From the NCBI RefSeq assembly GCF_002159915.1, contig NZ_NFJP01000007.1:79278-143277 (forward strand): a DNA stretch of 64,000 nt, written 5' to 3'. Position numbers and translations under genes: made by a program. The notes beneath the pieces are model-generated. The model was not told where the DNA came from and searched no databases. It saw only the letters and a program-made list of their open reading frames with translations. Every line of letters begins with the position of its first letter. Position 1 is the stretch's first letter. Below are positions 53,668-61,986 of the stretch, in pieces. The stretch comes from Gordonibacter sp. An230. GTDB lineage: Bacteria > Actinomycetota > Coriobacteriia > Coriobacteriales > Eggerthellaceae.

Positions 53668-55011
53668 TCATCCGAACCAGCCTTCCGGATGCACCGTGTT
53701 GTCGCGCTTCACATCCACGTCGAGAAGGCTCTCGTCCAGAAGCTCCGTGCCGCGGCGGACGCAGGCGTTGCCGAAGCGGCGACGCAAATCGTCTATCGTC
53801 TCATCCAGCTCTTCGAGCATGCGTCGCCGCGCATCGAAGCCCAGATCAAGCTGCTGAGGCGCGTCCCCTGGCTCGAGGTTCGACGCACGCACATGCAGGC
53901 CGCGCAAAGGATGCGACCCGTCGAGCGGCTCGGATGCCGCGAGCAGCTCCCAAGCCGTTCGCGCAATCAAGCCCGTCGCGCTCGTTGCGCGCGGAAGCGT
54001 GGTCTGGCGACCATAGCTCGCAAGGTCGCGCGCGTCGCGCACGCCGATCGCCACGGTGGAGGCGCGCAGCCTCGCCTCGCGCAGCCGCTGCGCCACCGAT
54101 TCGGCGAGGAGGTACACGAGCGCCTTCGCATCCTCGGGACGATCGATGTCGTGCGGGCAGGTCAGTCCGTTGCCGACGCTTTTGATCGGGCGTTCCCGGC
54201 ATCCGCGGACCGTGCCGAAGGGCGCAACCGGCGTCGCGTCTTCGCCTCGCGCGAACGCGCGCAGCACAAGGCCCACCTTCCCAAGGCGGCGACGCAGGAG
54301 CTCCGGCGAGGCGCACGCAAGCTCACCGATGCGGTCGATGCCCGACGAGTGCAGTTTGGCGCGCGTGGCCGGTCCCACGTACAGAAGGTCGCCCACCGGC
54401 GCATCCCATACGAGCCGCCGGTAGTTCTCCGGGGTGACGGCGGTGACTGCGTCGGGCTTGCGCAAATCGCTGCCGAACTTCGCGAACACCTTGTTCCACG
54501 ATACGCCGACGGACACCGTGCAGCCCAGCTCCGCTTTGACGCGCTCGCTGATCTCGGTCGCCACGCGCAGCGCGTCTCCGCCCGAGAGCGAAAGCGACCC
54601 CGTGAGGTCGAGCCAGCATTCGTCGAGACCGAACGGCTCCACGAGATCGGTGTACTGACAGTAGATGCCCTGCGCCAGCTCCGAGTAGCGTCGGTACACG
54701 TCGTAGCGAGGCGGCACCGTCACAAGCCCCGGGCACTTCGCGCGCGCCTCCCACAGCGCCTCGCCCGTCTTCACGCCGGCCTCCTTCGCACGTGCGCTCT
54801 TTGCGAGCACGATGCCGTGGCGCGTCTCCTCCCGCCCTCCCACCACGAGCGGCACGTCGCGCAGTTCGGGTCGCTCGGCTTGTTCGACGCTCGCGTAGAA
54901 CGCGTTCATGTCCGAATGGAGAATCGCGCGGCGCACGTCTGCGCCCTCCGGAGAGCCAATCACGCGCCCGCCGAACGTCTCGGGAACGCTTCGTCCCCAC
55001 GCCGTCGACAT
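53668..55011 (-). CDS. dinB: Y-family DNA polymerase (DinB/UmuC-like)
   Basis: Translesion DNA polymerase (447 aa). Catalytic palm motifs: ILHSDMNAFYASVEQAERPE (first Asp), then LVEPFGLDECWLDLTGS with the SxDEx-type acidic residues in the form LDECWLD, and SVGVSWNKVFAKFGSDLRKP. The thumb has helix-hairpin-helix GPATRAKLHSSGIDRIGELA, and a little-finger domain follows. The length and C-terminus (PQQLDLGF, a probable beta-clamp-binding motif) fit DinB-like polymerases. An SOS-type box GAACGCATGTTC lies 37 nt upstream of the ATG, so it is LexA-controlled. It begins a minus-strand set with the 91-aa and acetyltransferase genes. Confidence 0.93.
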   Translation of the reverse strand: MSTAWGRSVPETFGGRVIGSPEGADVRRAILHSDMNAFYASVEQAERPELRDVPLVVGGREETRHGIVLAKSARAKEAGVKTGEALWEARAKCPGLVTVPPRYDVYRRYSELAQGIYCQYTDLVEPFGLDECWLDLTGSLSLSGGDALRVATEISERVKAELGCTVSVGVSWNKVFAKFGSDLRKPDAVTAVTPENYRRLVWDAPVGDLLYVGPATRAKLHSSGIDRIGELACASPELLRRRLGKVGLVLRAFARGEDATPVAPFGTVRGCRERPIKSVGNGLTCPHDIDRPEDAKALVYLLAESVAQRLREARLRASTVAIGVRDARDLASYGRQTTLPRATSATGLIARTAWELLAASEPLDGSHPLRGLHVRASNLEPGDAPQQLDLGFDARRRMLEELDETIDDLRRRFGNACVRRGTELLDESLLDVDVKRDNTVHPEGWFG

Positions 55012-55047
55012 ATCGATCCCCCTTCTCTTCGATCCGTTTCTTTAAGG

Positions 55048-55059
55048 GAACGCATGTTC
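55048..55059. promoter_or_regulatory. LexA (SOS) box of dinB
   Basis: GAACGCATGTTC matches the Gram-positive/actinobacterial LexA consensus GAAC-N4-GTTC in both arms and lies 37-48 nt before the dinB start. Confidence 0.7.
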
Positions 55060-55479
55060 GCATAAAAGCGGGCAAGGCGCAAGCGAACAGAACGTGGAGT
55101 TTCGGCAACAGCGCCCATAGGGGGCAAGGGCCGCCCCGGCGCTTCCGCTCCGCAAGACGGGCGCCATGGCGCAACGGGCGCATGGACCGAGCGGCGGAAA
55201 GGAGCGGAGGAAACGCCACGCGCCAGCCTTCCGCGGAACGGCCATCGGGGTCGGAGACTGCGCCGAGAATCGATCGGGCGCGACGTCCGGGCGAAGGGGG
55301 CGCGTCCGAACGGCCCTTCCCGCGCGAAGGCAAGGCAGCCGTAAGGAGCCGCCAAGCGTTCCGTAAGGAACCGCTCCTAAACTGGAGGCCGTCGGAAGAG
55401 AGACGGGAGGAAACCATGGGAAAGAGGCTCGCGCCGACCGGAAGGATGATCGAGCCGCCGAACGGAAAGGAGACGGACC
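55060..55479. other. GC-rich spacer upstream of the YxeA-like gene
   Basis: No gene is recognised. TAAACT (55377-55382) is a possible -10 for the YxeA-like gene. The SD AAAGGAG lies near 55466. Confidence 0.3.
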
Positions 55480-55836
55480 ATGCACGGTAGATCGAAGCCT
55501 TTGATCGCCCTCGTGATCGCAGCCGTCATCGTGGCTGCGCTCGCGAGCGCAGCCGGTTGGGCCTTTTACGGCGAGAGCGGGCGCATCTACACGCGCATCG
55601 ACAACGCCCAGGTAAGCCCTATCGAGCCGCGAGCCGGCATGAAGTACGAGTACCAACTCGAAGCCGTCGACACAAACGGGACAAGGAGCGAGGTGTCGTT
55701 CCAGACCGAGCGCGAACTGCGCGACGGGGCCTACCTCGAGCTGGAGACCAAGCCCTTGCGCGGTGTGGTGGCCTGGGAGGAGCGAACGCCCGAAGAGCTT
55801 CCCAGCGCCGTGCTCGACGCGCTTGGGAAAGGGTGA
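55480..55836 (+). CDS. YxeA-like (DUF1093) exported protein
   Basis: 118-aa secreted or membrane-anchored protein of unknown function. The N-terminal hydrophobic segment (about 7-28) is followed by GRIYTRIDNAQVSPIEPRAG, then YEYQLEAVDTNGTRSEVSFQ, and RELRDGAYLELETKPLRGV. The Y-T-x-I-D start and the OB-fold-like strand pattern are family features of YxeA. Excellent SD (AAAGGAG) before ATG 55480. It converges with an ABC permease gene. Confidence 0.82.
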   Translation: MHGRSKPLIALVIAAVIVAALASAAGWAFYGESGRIYTRIDNAQVSPIEPRAGMKYEYQLEAVDTNGTRSEVSFQTERELRDGAYLELETKPLRGVVAWEERTPEELPSAVLDALGKG

Positions 55837-55902
55837 CGACCAGCGCTGCGAATCGGAAACCGCGACCGCCCAGATCGCCCAGCGCGAACGTCCATCGCGC
55901 GA

Positions 55903-57354
55903 TCAGCCCGCCCGCTCGATCCCCGAACGGACGGCGCGGGCGCACGCGGCGGTCACGACGACGATGCCCGCTCCCGCAACGGGGGAAGGCGCGACAAGCG
56001 AAAGGAAGAAGGCCGTCGCGACCATGGCGGCGACCCCGAGCTCGAAGCACATCCAACGCGCCCAAAGGCCGCCTGCGCGCGGACGCACCGCGTCGAGCGC
56101 GCAGGCGGCGAGCAGGCAGGCGTTCACGGCGACCGCGAGCGCGCACACCTCGAAGGCGGACGCGCCGGGAGGCAGGACGAGGACGCAGGACGCGCACGCG
56201 AGCGCCGTCGTGAGCGCGAACGCGGGCAGCGAGTCGAACGCGAGCAGCTCGAGCGTTCCGAACGGCAGCCGATCACGGACAAGGCGGTTGCGCACGTCGT
56301 CGAAGAAGGCGCGCGACAGCTCGCGCGCGCCCTGGGGCATGAGCACGGCGGCCTGTAGCCAGAACAGGAACAGGACGGGGTCGCCCGCACCGGCAACGGC
56401 CAGCGCCCCGAGCGGCACGACAACCGTCCCGTGGAACGCCAGCGCAGGAAGCCCCTCGCGCTGGCGCGCATGCGACAAAGCGGCGCGCGCCACGAGGGCC
56501 GCGCGACCCTCGCCGGGAGGCAAGCCGAAGCGCAGTGGGCGGGCGGCGAGGACGCACCGGCGGCGGTAATCGGCCTTCGCGCGCTCGTCGAGCGGCGAGA
56601 ACGCGCCGACGAGCCGCAGATCGGCGCGAAGGGCGCCCTCCTTGACAACGGCCGCCATGTCCATACGCCGTGCAACGAGCGCGAGCATCGCGAAGGCCGC
56701 CGCCACAACGACGGCCGAAAACGCACCGAACGCGAGGGGCCGGGCGCAAAGCGAGATCGCCACCTGCGCGCACGCCACGGCGGCAAGCGCGACCAACGCC
56801 GCGACAACATGGCGCGCGCCCCATCGCGCCCGCGAAAGCCTCACCGCGCCGACGAGCCTGCCCGCCGCGGCGCACGCCGCCCCCGCGATCGCGCCGAGCG
56901 CGGCACAGGCCGCCGCCGCGTGCGCGAGCGAGAAGGCCGCCGCGCCTCCAAGCGCCGCCCAGCCGAGCGCGGCGCACCCCGCCTCGACAAGCGCCAAAGG
57001 CTGCGCGCCCATCGGACTGGCCGCCACGTACGCGACGTCCGCATGCGACAGCCTCAAAGGCGGCGTCCGCAGCCCTTGCGCGCCCGCCGCGAAAAACGCG
57101 AGCCCGCACGAGGCCAGCGCGCCGCGCGCCGCCGAACACACGGTCTGCGCCCCCAGAAGCGCGAAGGCGTCCGCCGCCGAAGCAACGAGCCACGCCCCCA
57201 TGAGCGTCGCCCAAACGCCCATGACCGCCGCCAGGTACAGCAAGTAGATCCGCTCGCCCTTCTCCATGCCCGTTCCGAACAGGCGCAGAACGCCCCCGAG
57301 CGCCGTGCGCGCGTGCCGTGCGCGCAGCCACAGCAAAAGCGCGGCATCCCCCAT
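55903..57354 (-). CDS. Polytopic membrane protein, predicted ABC exporter permease
   Basis: 483-aa membrane protein with about 10-12 Ala/Leu/Val-rich hydrophobic segments. It has no strong sequence signature, but it starts one nucleotide inside the stop of an ABC ATPase gene (TGATG overlap), so it is very likely that ATPase's membrane partner (ABC-2-like exporter). The composition is extreme: Ala is by far the commonest residue. Cytoplasmic stretches around KADYRRRCVLAARPLRFGLP and SHARQREGLPA may contact the ATPase. Substrate unknown; peptides, lipids or bacteriocin-like compounds are typical for this transporter size. Last gene of the XRE-controlled operon. Confidence 0.72.
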   Translation of the reverse strand: MGDAALLLWLRARHARTALGGVLRLFGTGMEKGERIYLLYLAAVMGVWATLMGAWLVASAADAFALLGAQTVCSAARGALASCGLAFFAAGAQGLRTPPLRLSHADVAYVAASPMGAQPLALVEAGCAALGWAALGGAAAFSLAHAAAACAALGAIAGAACAAAGRLVGAVRLSRARWGARHVVAALVALAAVACAQVAISLCARPLAFGAFSAVVVAAAFAMLALVARRMDMAAVVKEGALRADLRLVGAFSPLDERAKADYRRRCVLAARPLRFGLPPGEGRAALVARAALSHARQREGLPALAFHGTVVVPLGALAVAGAGDPVLFLFWLQAAVLMPQGARELSRAFFDDVRNRLVRDRLPFGTLELLAFDSLPAFALTTALACASCVLVLPPGASAFEVCALAVAVNACLLAACALDAVRPRAGGLWARWMCFELGVAAMVATAFFLSLVAPSPVAGAGIVVVTAACARAVRSGIERAG

Positions 57355-58073
57355 CACGGACGCCCTCTCGAAAGGCGCCCGTCCTCCAAGCGCAAAACCA
57401 CATCGGGGCGGAAACCGGGCGCGTCGCGATGACAGCTCGCCACGATGGCCGTCCCTGCCGCGCGCGCCTCCTCCAAAAGCGCGCTCAGCACGCACGACGC
57501 CTCCGGATCGAGCGGCCCGTAGGGCTCGTCGAGCAGAAGAAGCCTTGGGCGGCGTGCGAAGGCCAGCACGAGCGCGAGCTTCTGGCGCATGCCGCGCGAA
57601 TACGACGAGGGCAGAAGATCGCGCTTTCCGCCAAGCCCGAAGCGCGCCATCAACCCCTCGGCCACGTCGTCGGCGGGGTCGAGGCGGTTCGCACGCTGCA
57701 CGAAGCGCACGTGTTCGCCGGCCGTGAGATCGTCGTAGAACGCAGGCACGTCGGGGACGAACGCCACGAGCGCCCTCTGCGCTCGATCGGCCCCGTCGAA
57801 ACGGCGGCCGAGAAGCTCCACGCATCCTTTGTCAGGAGCGTCCCATCCTGCCAAGCAGCGCAAAAGCGTGGACTTGCCCGCTCCGTTGCGCCCCTCGAGG
57901 AACGCCGCCTCCCCCGCCGAAAGCGCAAGCGACGCGCCCGAAAGCACCTCCACCGCCCCGTAGCGCCGCACGATCCCCTCTGCCCGCAGCACGGGCACGT
58001 CGAGCGGCTGGGCGTGCGCAGGGGTCGCGCAGGCCTTGCGCCCTCCATCTTTCCCGCCAACGGCGTCGCACAC
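57354..58073 (-). CDS. ABC transporter ATP-binding protein
   Basis: 239-aa cytoplasmic ATPase. Walker A GRNGAGKSTLLRCLAG, a Q-loop region with VPAFYDDLTAGEH, signature YSRGMRQKLALVLAFARRP (S-R-G-M-R in place of LSGGQ), Walker B LLLLDEPYGPLDPEA and the switch His in ASCHRDA. This is the pattern of ABC-2 export ATPases with a degenerate signature. I place the start at GTG 58073 because GGAAAGGGG lies 5 nt upstream; ATGs at 58127 and 58157 have no SD. The stop overlaps the permease ATG. It is 173 nt after the small membrane protein gene. Confidence 0.85.
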   Translation of the reverse strand: MCDAVGGKDGGRKACATPAHAQPLDVPVLRAEGIVRRYGAVEVLSGASLALSAGEAAFLEGRNGAGKSTLLRCLAGWDAPDKGCVELLGRRFDGADRAQRALVAFVPDVPAFYDDLTAGEHVRFVQRANRLDPADDVAEGLMARFGLGGKRDLLPSSYSRGMRQKLALVLAFARRPRLLLLDEPYGPLDPEASCVLSALLEEARAAGTAIVASCHRDAPGFRPDVVLRLEDGRLSRGRP

Positions 58074-58246
58074 GAAAGCCCCTTTCCGGATCGCGCGGAG
58101 ATCCGCTCGAAGCGCCCCTTTCCGCATCGGGCTCTCAGCATAGAGGATCGAGGGCATGCGCCGCAAGCGGTCGGCAAGCGGAGCTTCCGAAACTCGGGTC
58201 CCTCCGTTCGAAGAGCCGGCGGCGCGAACCGCCTTCGACCACCCGG

Positions 58247-58729
58247 TCACCGACGGTACTCGACGCACCATCTGACGCAGTAGGCCGCGTTCACGACGAA
58301 GAGCACGCCGACCACGCAGCCGACGGCGACGCGGTACATCGTCGAAGTCGGCGCCTCGGCGAGCAGCCCGAAGACGTAGGCGGCCGCAAGCACGCCGAGG
58401 CACGCCGTCAACCCCACCATGGCCGCGACGTAGGCGCTTCTCAGCGCCCGCGACGAGATGAACCGCTCGCGCTCGTCCTCGGCCGCAAGCTCCAAACCCT
58501 CCCACAGGCTCGTTCTCGTCCGCATGCGCCGGATGAACGCGAACCGAACGAGCGCCCACGCGAGGAGCGAGGCGAGGAAGGCCAGCAGCATGGGGGAGGC
58601 CGACACCGAGAAAGCGAACCCTCGCGCCGTCACGCTCAGCTCGTGAACCTCGAACGGGAACATGAATGCCGCCCCCATGAGCAGAAACAGCGCTCCGTTC
58701 GCCGAGCATTCGAACACCACCTTGCTCAT
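58247..58729 (-). CDS. Small four-TM membrane protein cotranscribed with an XRE regulator
   Basis: Unrecognised 160-aa membrane protein with four hydrophobic segments (about 12-30, 45-65, 95-118 and 128-150). The basic loop RRMRTRTSLWEGLELAAEDE lies between TM2 and TM3. Pairs of a small XRE protein and such a DUF2178-like membrane protein are common in Firmicutes and Actinobacteria, where the membrane protein may sense the envelope or toxin stress. The ATG overlaps the XRE stop (ATGA), so the two are translationally coupled. Confidence 0.72.
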   Translation of the reverse strand: MSKVVFECSANGALFLLMGAAFMFPFEVHELSVTARGFAFSVSASPMLLAFLASLLAWALVRFAFIRRMRTRTSLWEGLELAAEDERERFISSRALRSAYVAAMVGLTACLGVLAAAYVFGLLAEAPTSTMYRVAVGCVVGVLFVVNAAYCVRWCVEYRR

Positions 58730-58938
58730 CGCGCATCCTCCTCCTTCGAGAAAACGTCCTCCACCGCCATTCCGAACCGCTCGGCGATGCTCATCGCCAA
58801 AAGCAGCGACGGCACGTAGCCGCCCTTCTCCAGCGAGATGATGGTCTGGCGCGTGACGCCCACCGCCTCGGCGAGCGCCCCTTGCGACAGCCCGCGCGCC
58901 TCGCGCAGCTCCCGCACCCGGTTCGCGATCGTCGCCAC
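58726..58938 (-). CDS. XRE-family regulator (70 aa)
   Basis: Minimal helix-turn-helix protein: IANRVRELREARGLSQGALA with VTRQTIISLEKGGYVPSLLL, then MSIAERFGMAVEDVFSKEED. This is the typical YozG/YgzD-like small regulator that precedes membrane proteins. Start GTG 58938 is chosen for its GGGAGGCGG SD and because homologous sequence starts at once; a longer start at 58974 lacks support. First gene of the operon with the membrane protein, ATPase and permease. A strong promoter overlapped by a 20-bp inverted repeat lies upstream, a likely autoregulatory site. Confidence 0.88.
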   Translation of the reverse strand: MATIANRVRELREARGLSQGALAEAVGVTRQTIISLEKGGYVPSLLLAMSIAERFGMAVEDVFSKEEDAR

Positions 58939-59124
58939 ACCCGCCTCCCTTCCGCAATGTCGGCACCCGCGCACCCCACGTCAAGAGAGACGGTCGGCCC
59001 GTTCCGCTCGGCACCGCCAACCCGCCCTTGCCCGCGGAGCTGCGATTCCTCCTGCGCGCCTTCCCCTCGGCACTTCGCTCAGCACGCCTACGCTGCGCCG
59101 ACCCCTCTCGCATCGATGTGAAAG

Positions 59125-59187
59125 AAGTAAAATAAACTTGACATCACAATACGATGCGCGCCTCGATATGTCAAGTTTGTTTTACTT
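59125..59187 (-). promoter_or_regulatory. Promoter of the XRE operon inside a 20-bp inverted repeat
   Basis: Arms 59125-59144 and 59168-59187 pair at 19 of 20 positions (core ACTTGACAT and ATGTCAAGT). On the minus strand TTGACA (59174-59169), a 17-nt spacer and TATTGT (59151-59146) make a near-consensus promoter. The right arm covers the -35 and the left arm covers the start site, ideal for repression. Confidence 0.7.
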
Positions 59188-59535
59188 TTCTTCCGCGCAA
59201 CGCCTATCCCTCGCCACTCGGTCAAGATAGTCTCCTCCCCAGTCGCACAGGGCCTCCAGAACGGGTGCGAACGACCGTCCGAGCTCGGTGAGCGCGTACT
59301 CGGTCTTAGGCGGCACCACCGCGTACACCGTGCGCGACAGCATCCCGTCGGCTTCCAGCTCGCGCAGCTGCTGCGCGAGCATCTTGGGAGTGACCTGAGA
59401 GACGAGCCTCCGCAACTCGCCGAAGCGCAACGTCTTCCCGCGCAGATGCCACAGGATGAGCGCCTTGTGCCGCCCGCCCACCACGTCGAGCGCCGCCTCC
59501 ACAGGGCAGCGGTACCCACTTGGATCCTTTGCCAT
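59182..59535 (-). CDS. HxlR-family winged-helix regulator
   Basis: 117-aa DNA-binding protein. GYRCPVEAALDVVGGRHKAL gives the family start with its conserved Cys (redox-sensing in HypR-type members). LRGKTLRFGELRRLVSQVTP and KMLAQQLRELEADGMLSRTV form the winged helix. VPPKTEYALTELGRSFAPVL is the HxlR wing signature. ATG 59535 has GGAG upstream. It diverges from a nitroreductase gene with a dyad in between, the usual arrangement for HxlR control of a redox enzyme in response to electrophiles or quinones. Confidence 0.92.
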   Translation of the reverse strand: MAKDPSGYRCPVEAALDVVGGRHKALILWHLRGKTLRFGELRRLVSQVTPKMLAQQLRELEADGMLSRTVYAVVPPKTEYALTELGRSFAPVLEALCDWGGDYLDRVARDRRCAEEK

Positions 59536-59559
59536 TCCTCCGCTCCCTTCGACAGTACC

Positions 59560-59583
59560 TTTTCGGGCAGTATATACCGAAAA
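59560..59583. promoter_or_regulatory. Dyad between hxlR and nitroreductase
   Basis: TTTTCGG (59560-59566) and CCGAAAA (59577-59583) surround GCAGTATATA. It is the only clear symmetry in the divergent region and a candidate HxlR operator. TTGCGC-N16-TAGGCT just downstream may be the nitroreductase promoter. Confidence 0.45.
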
Positions 59584-59656
59584 AGTGCGCTCTTGCGCGT
59601 CCGGCATCGGCGAGTAGGCTGGAACCCGAACCGAACCTTATCGGAAAGGAGATGGA

Positions 59657-60172
59657 ATGGAATTCATCGATTTGGCGAGAAAGCGCTGGTCATGCCGCAC
59701 CTTCGAACAGCAGCCCGTCGAGCCGGAAAAGGTCGCGAGGATCGTGGAGGCCGCCCGCGTAGCCCCCGCTGCGGCGAACCGGCAACCTGTGCGTCTCGCC
59801 GTGGCAAAAACGCCCGAAGGCCTGGCGAAGCTGGCGAAGGCGGCCGATCTGCACGGCGCCCCGCTCGCAGTCGTCGTGTGCGCCGACGCGCAGCGCGCAT
59901 GGCGGCGCCCCTGCGACGGCATGCGCACGGACATCGTCGACGCGACCATCCTCGCCGACCACATGATGCTCGAAGCTGCCGACGGAGGGCTGGGATCGTG
60001 TTTGATCTGCTGGTTCGACCCTTCCATCGTGCGAAGGGAGCTCGCGCTGCCGGAGGGCCTCGAACCCGTGATCATCCTCGTCGCAGGCTACGCCGCCGAA
60101 AGGCCCGCATCTCCCGAACGGCATAATCGAGCGCGCATCCCTGCCGACGAGCTTGTTTTCGCCAGCTTGTGA
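59657..60172 (+). CDS. Nitroreductase-family protein
   Basis: FMN-dependent NAD(P)H oxidoreductase (171 aa) likely reducing nitro, quinone or similar compounds. The family N-terminus is FIDLARKRWSCRTFEQQPVE (R-x-S-x-R FMN-phosphate site), then AARVAPAAANRQPVRLAVAK, DATILADHMMLEAADGGLGS (the central family motif) and VIILVAGYAAE. It is short but complete. A strong SD (AAAGGAG) precedes ATG 59657. Paired divergently with hxlR. An 11-bp hairpin with a large loop follows it. Confidence 0.92.
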   Translation: MEFIDLARKRWSCRTFEQQPVEPEKVARIVEAARVAPAAANRQPVRLAVAKTPEGLAKLAKAADLHGAPLAVVVCADAQRAWRRPCDGMRTDIVDATILADHMMLEAADGGLGSCLICWFDPSIVRRELALPEGLEPVIILVAGYAAERPASPERHNRARIPADELVFASL

Positions 60173-60189
60173 CGGGCGAACGCCGCATT

Positions 60190-60253
60190 CAGGGCGCGCC
60201 TTGCACCTTTCACATCCCGCCGCGACCCGCGCAGGGGTGCGGGGCGCGCCCTG
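60190..60253 (+). terminator. Large hairpin after nitroreductase
   Basis: CAGGGCGCGCC (60190-60200) and GGCGCGCCCTG (60243-60253) are exact complements around a 42-nt GC-rich loop. No U-tract follows, so a terminator role is uncertain. Confidence 0.4.
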
Positions 60254-60413
60254 CGACCCATTCGAAGCGAACCGCTCCGCGTAAAGCTCTGAAGCGCCGG
60301 AAGGGGGTCCTCAGGCCACCTTCGCTCTTGCCGGGGAAGCCTCGTTGACCCCGACGCTACGTCATGGTTTACCATGGGGGAACGACGCCCGCCGCCCGAC
60401 GCTAGGAGGCCCC

Positions 60414-61532
60414 ATGGACCTTTCGCCCCCTCCCCTCGAATCCCGACCAGCGTCCGACGCCCATCGCACGGGCGGACGCATCGCGATCGCGATTCTCACC
60501 GTCCTCTCGCTTTACGTCGTCGATCTCGCTTGCGCCTTCGCCGCACCCGAGGCCGCAGGCGACTTCGTGCGAGCCATCGCCGTGCCGTTCGACCTCATGG
60601 TGTGCGTGCCGACTGCGTTCTACCTGCTCGTCGTACGGCGCTTCAGCCACTCGCCCGCCCTCGTTTTGCCGATGATCGCCCTCGGCGGCGTGCTCTCCTC
60701 CTTCCTCGCGCCGACCGAAGGCCCCTCCCTGCTCCCCCTTTTGACCGCAGCCGCGCTCGCCTTGGAAGCCGCGATCATCATGCGCGAGGGCCGCAAGGTC
60801 GCCCGCGCCTACCGCGCGGCCAAAAGCGCTTCGTCCCGCCCGAACGACTGGTTCGCCGCCGCCCTCGGCGCTCTCGTGCGCAGCGAGCGCATCGTTCGCC
60901 TCGGAGCTGGCGAGCTGGCGACGGAGTGGTACCTGCTGCGCTCATGGGGACACGCGCCCGACATCCCTGCGGGGTGCCGGGCGTTCACCCAGCACCGCCA
61001 AAGCGGCCATATGGCGCTCGTCGGCACCATCGCGGCCGTCATGCTCGCGGAAACGGCAGCCGTCCATCTGCTCGTGGCACGCTGGAGCACGCCGGCGGCG
61101 TGCGCGCTCACGGCGCTGTCACTCTACGCCTGCGCCATCCTCGTCGGCGATGCGCGCGCAACTGTTCTGAACCCCCTGCTCGTAGACGACCATGCGCTGA
61201 CCGTGCGCTGGGGAGCGCGCCTCTGCGAGCGCATCCCGCTCGACGCCGTCCGAAGCGTCGGCCTCTCCGAACCAGGCGAGGACGCGCCGAAGGCCGAGCG
61301 CCTCTCCCTGGCCGCGATGGGCGCCCGTCCATGCTGGATCGAGCTTTCCCGTCCCGTTCCCGTCCGCACCGCCTTCGGAGGCATGCGCGAGGTTCGCTGG
61401 CTATGCGCAGGCCCCGACGACCCCGCCGCATTCGCCCATGCGGTCCTCGAGGCGCGCAAAGCGCTCGTGGCACCCGATGAGGGCTTCGGACGGATGCCTT
61501 CCGACGGCGAACGGCGAAAGGACGGCTCCTAG
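60414..61532 (+). CDS. Unrecognised polytopic membrane protein
   Basis: 372-aa integral membrane protein. Hydrophobic segments lie near residues 24-45, 58-76, 82-100, 103-122, 202-220 and 224-243. A soluble C-terminal part begins after about residue 255 (VLNPLLVDDHALTVRWGARL, then IPLDAVRSVGLSEPG) with a beta-strand pattern like a PH-type membrane-associated domain. A cytoplasmic Arg-rich loop around 125-150 is also present. I cannot name a family. SD TAGGAGG precedes ATG 60414. It converges with crcB, the two stop codons sharing the CTAG at 61529-61532. Confidence 0.75.
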   Translation: MDLSPPPLESRPASDAHRTGGRIAIAILTVLSLYVVDLACAFAAPEAAGDFVRAIAVPFDLMVCVPTAFYLLVVRRFSHSPALVLPMIALGGVLSSFLAPTEGPSLLPLLTAAALALEAAIIMREGRKVARAYRAAKSASSRPNDWFAAALGALVRSERIVRLGAGELATEWYLLRSWGHAPDIPAGCRAFTQHRQSGHMALVGTIAAVMLAETAAVHLLVARWSTPAACALTALSLYACAILVGDARATVLNPLLVDDHALTVRWGARLCERIPLDAVRSVGLSEPGEDAPKAERLSLAAMGARPCWIELSRPVPVRTAFGGMREVRWLCAGPDDPAAFAHAVLEARKALVAPDEGFGRMPSDGERRKDGS

Positions 61533-61918
61533 GCGGACGCGCTCGCCGCCGACATAGCCGCACGCAGGACCGACCGTCCCACCGCCACGCCGATCACGCA
61601 TGCGACCACGCTGCCTCCCGCATACAAAGCGCCCAAAGCGGCCCTCCCCTCCTCCAGAAGCGCGAGCGTCTCGAGCGAGAACGCGGAGAACGTGGTGAAG
61701 CCTCCGCACACGCCTGTTTTGAGGAACAGCGCCGCTTCGGTCGGAAGCGGCGCAGGACCGTTTGCGGCCTCCGCGACAGCCCCGATGGCCACCGCGCCGA
61801 GGAAGTTCACGAGAAACGTCATGAGAGGAAAATCGCCCGCGAACGGCACGAGTCCGAGCAGATAGCGCCCCACGGCACCGACGAACCCTCCTGCCCCCAC
61901 CAAGAGCACTTCCCCCAT
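61529..61918 (-). CDS. crcB: CrcB/FluC fluoride channel
   Basis: Four-TM membrane protein (129 aa) exporting fluoride as a dimeric channel. Motifs: VGAGGFVGAVGRYLL in TM1, the TFLVNFLGAVAIG motif with the key Asn, and GVCGGFTTFSAFSLET, the Phe-box/GGFTTFSTF signature in TM3. Its single-gene arrangement and length are typical. SD AAGGAGAG precedes ATG 61918. No fluoride riboswitch fits in the short space between the tRNA terminator and the gene, so expression may depend on read-through or an unseen promoter. Confidence 0.94.
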   Translation of the reverse strand: MGEVLLVGAGGFVGAVGRYLLGLVPFAGDFPLMTFLVNFLGAVAIGAVAEAANGPAPLPTEAALFLKTGVCGGFTTFSAFSLETLALLEEGRAALGALYAGGSVVACVIGVAVGRSVLRAAMSAASASA

Positions 61919-61950
61919 GCCGGCTCTCCTTCCCCATTCGCACGAACGAC

Positions 61951-61976
61951 AAAGGCCGGAGGGTTCGCCTCCGGCC
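61951..61976 (-). terminator. Terminator between tRNA-Thr and crcB
   Basis: GGCCGGAGG (61954-61962) pairs with CCTCCGGCC (61968-61976) around a 5-nt loop, followed on the minus strand by TTTGT. The T-run is short, so read-through into crcB is possible. Confidence 0.6.
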
Positions 61977-61986
61977 TGAATTCCCA

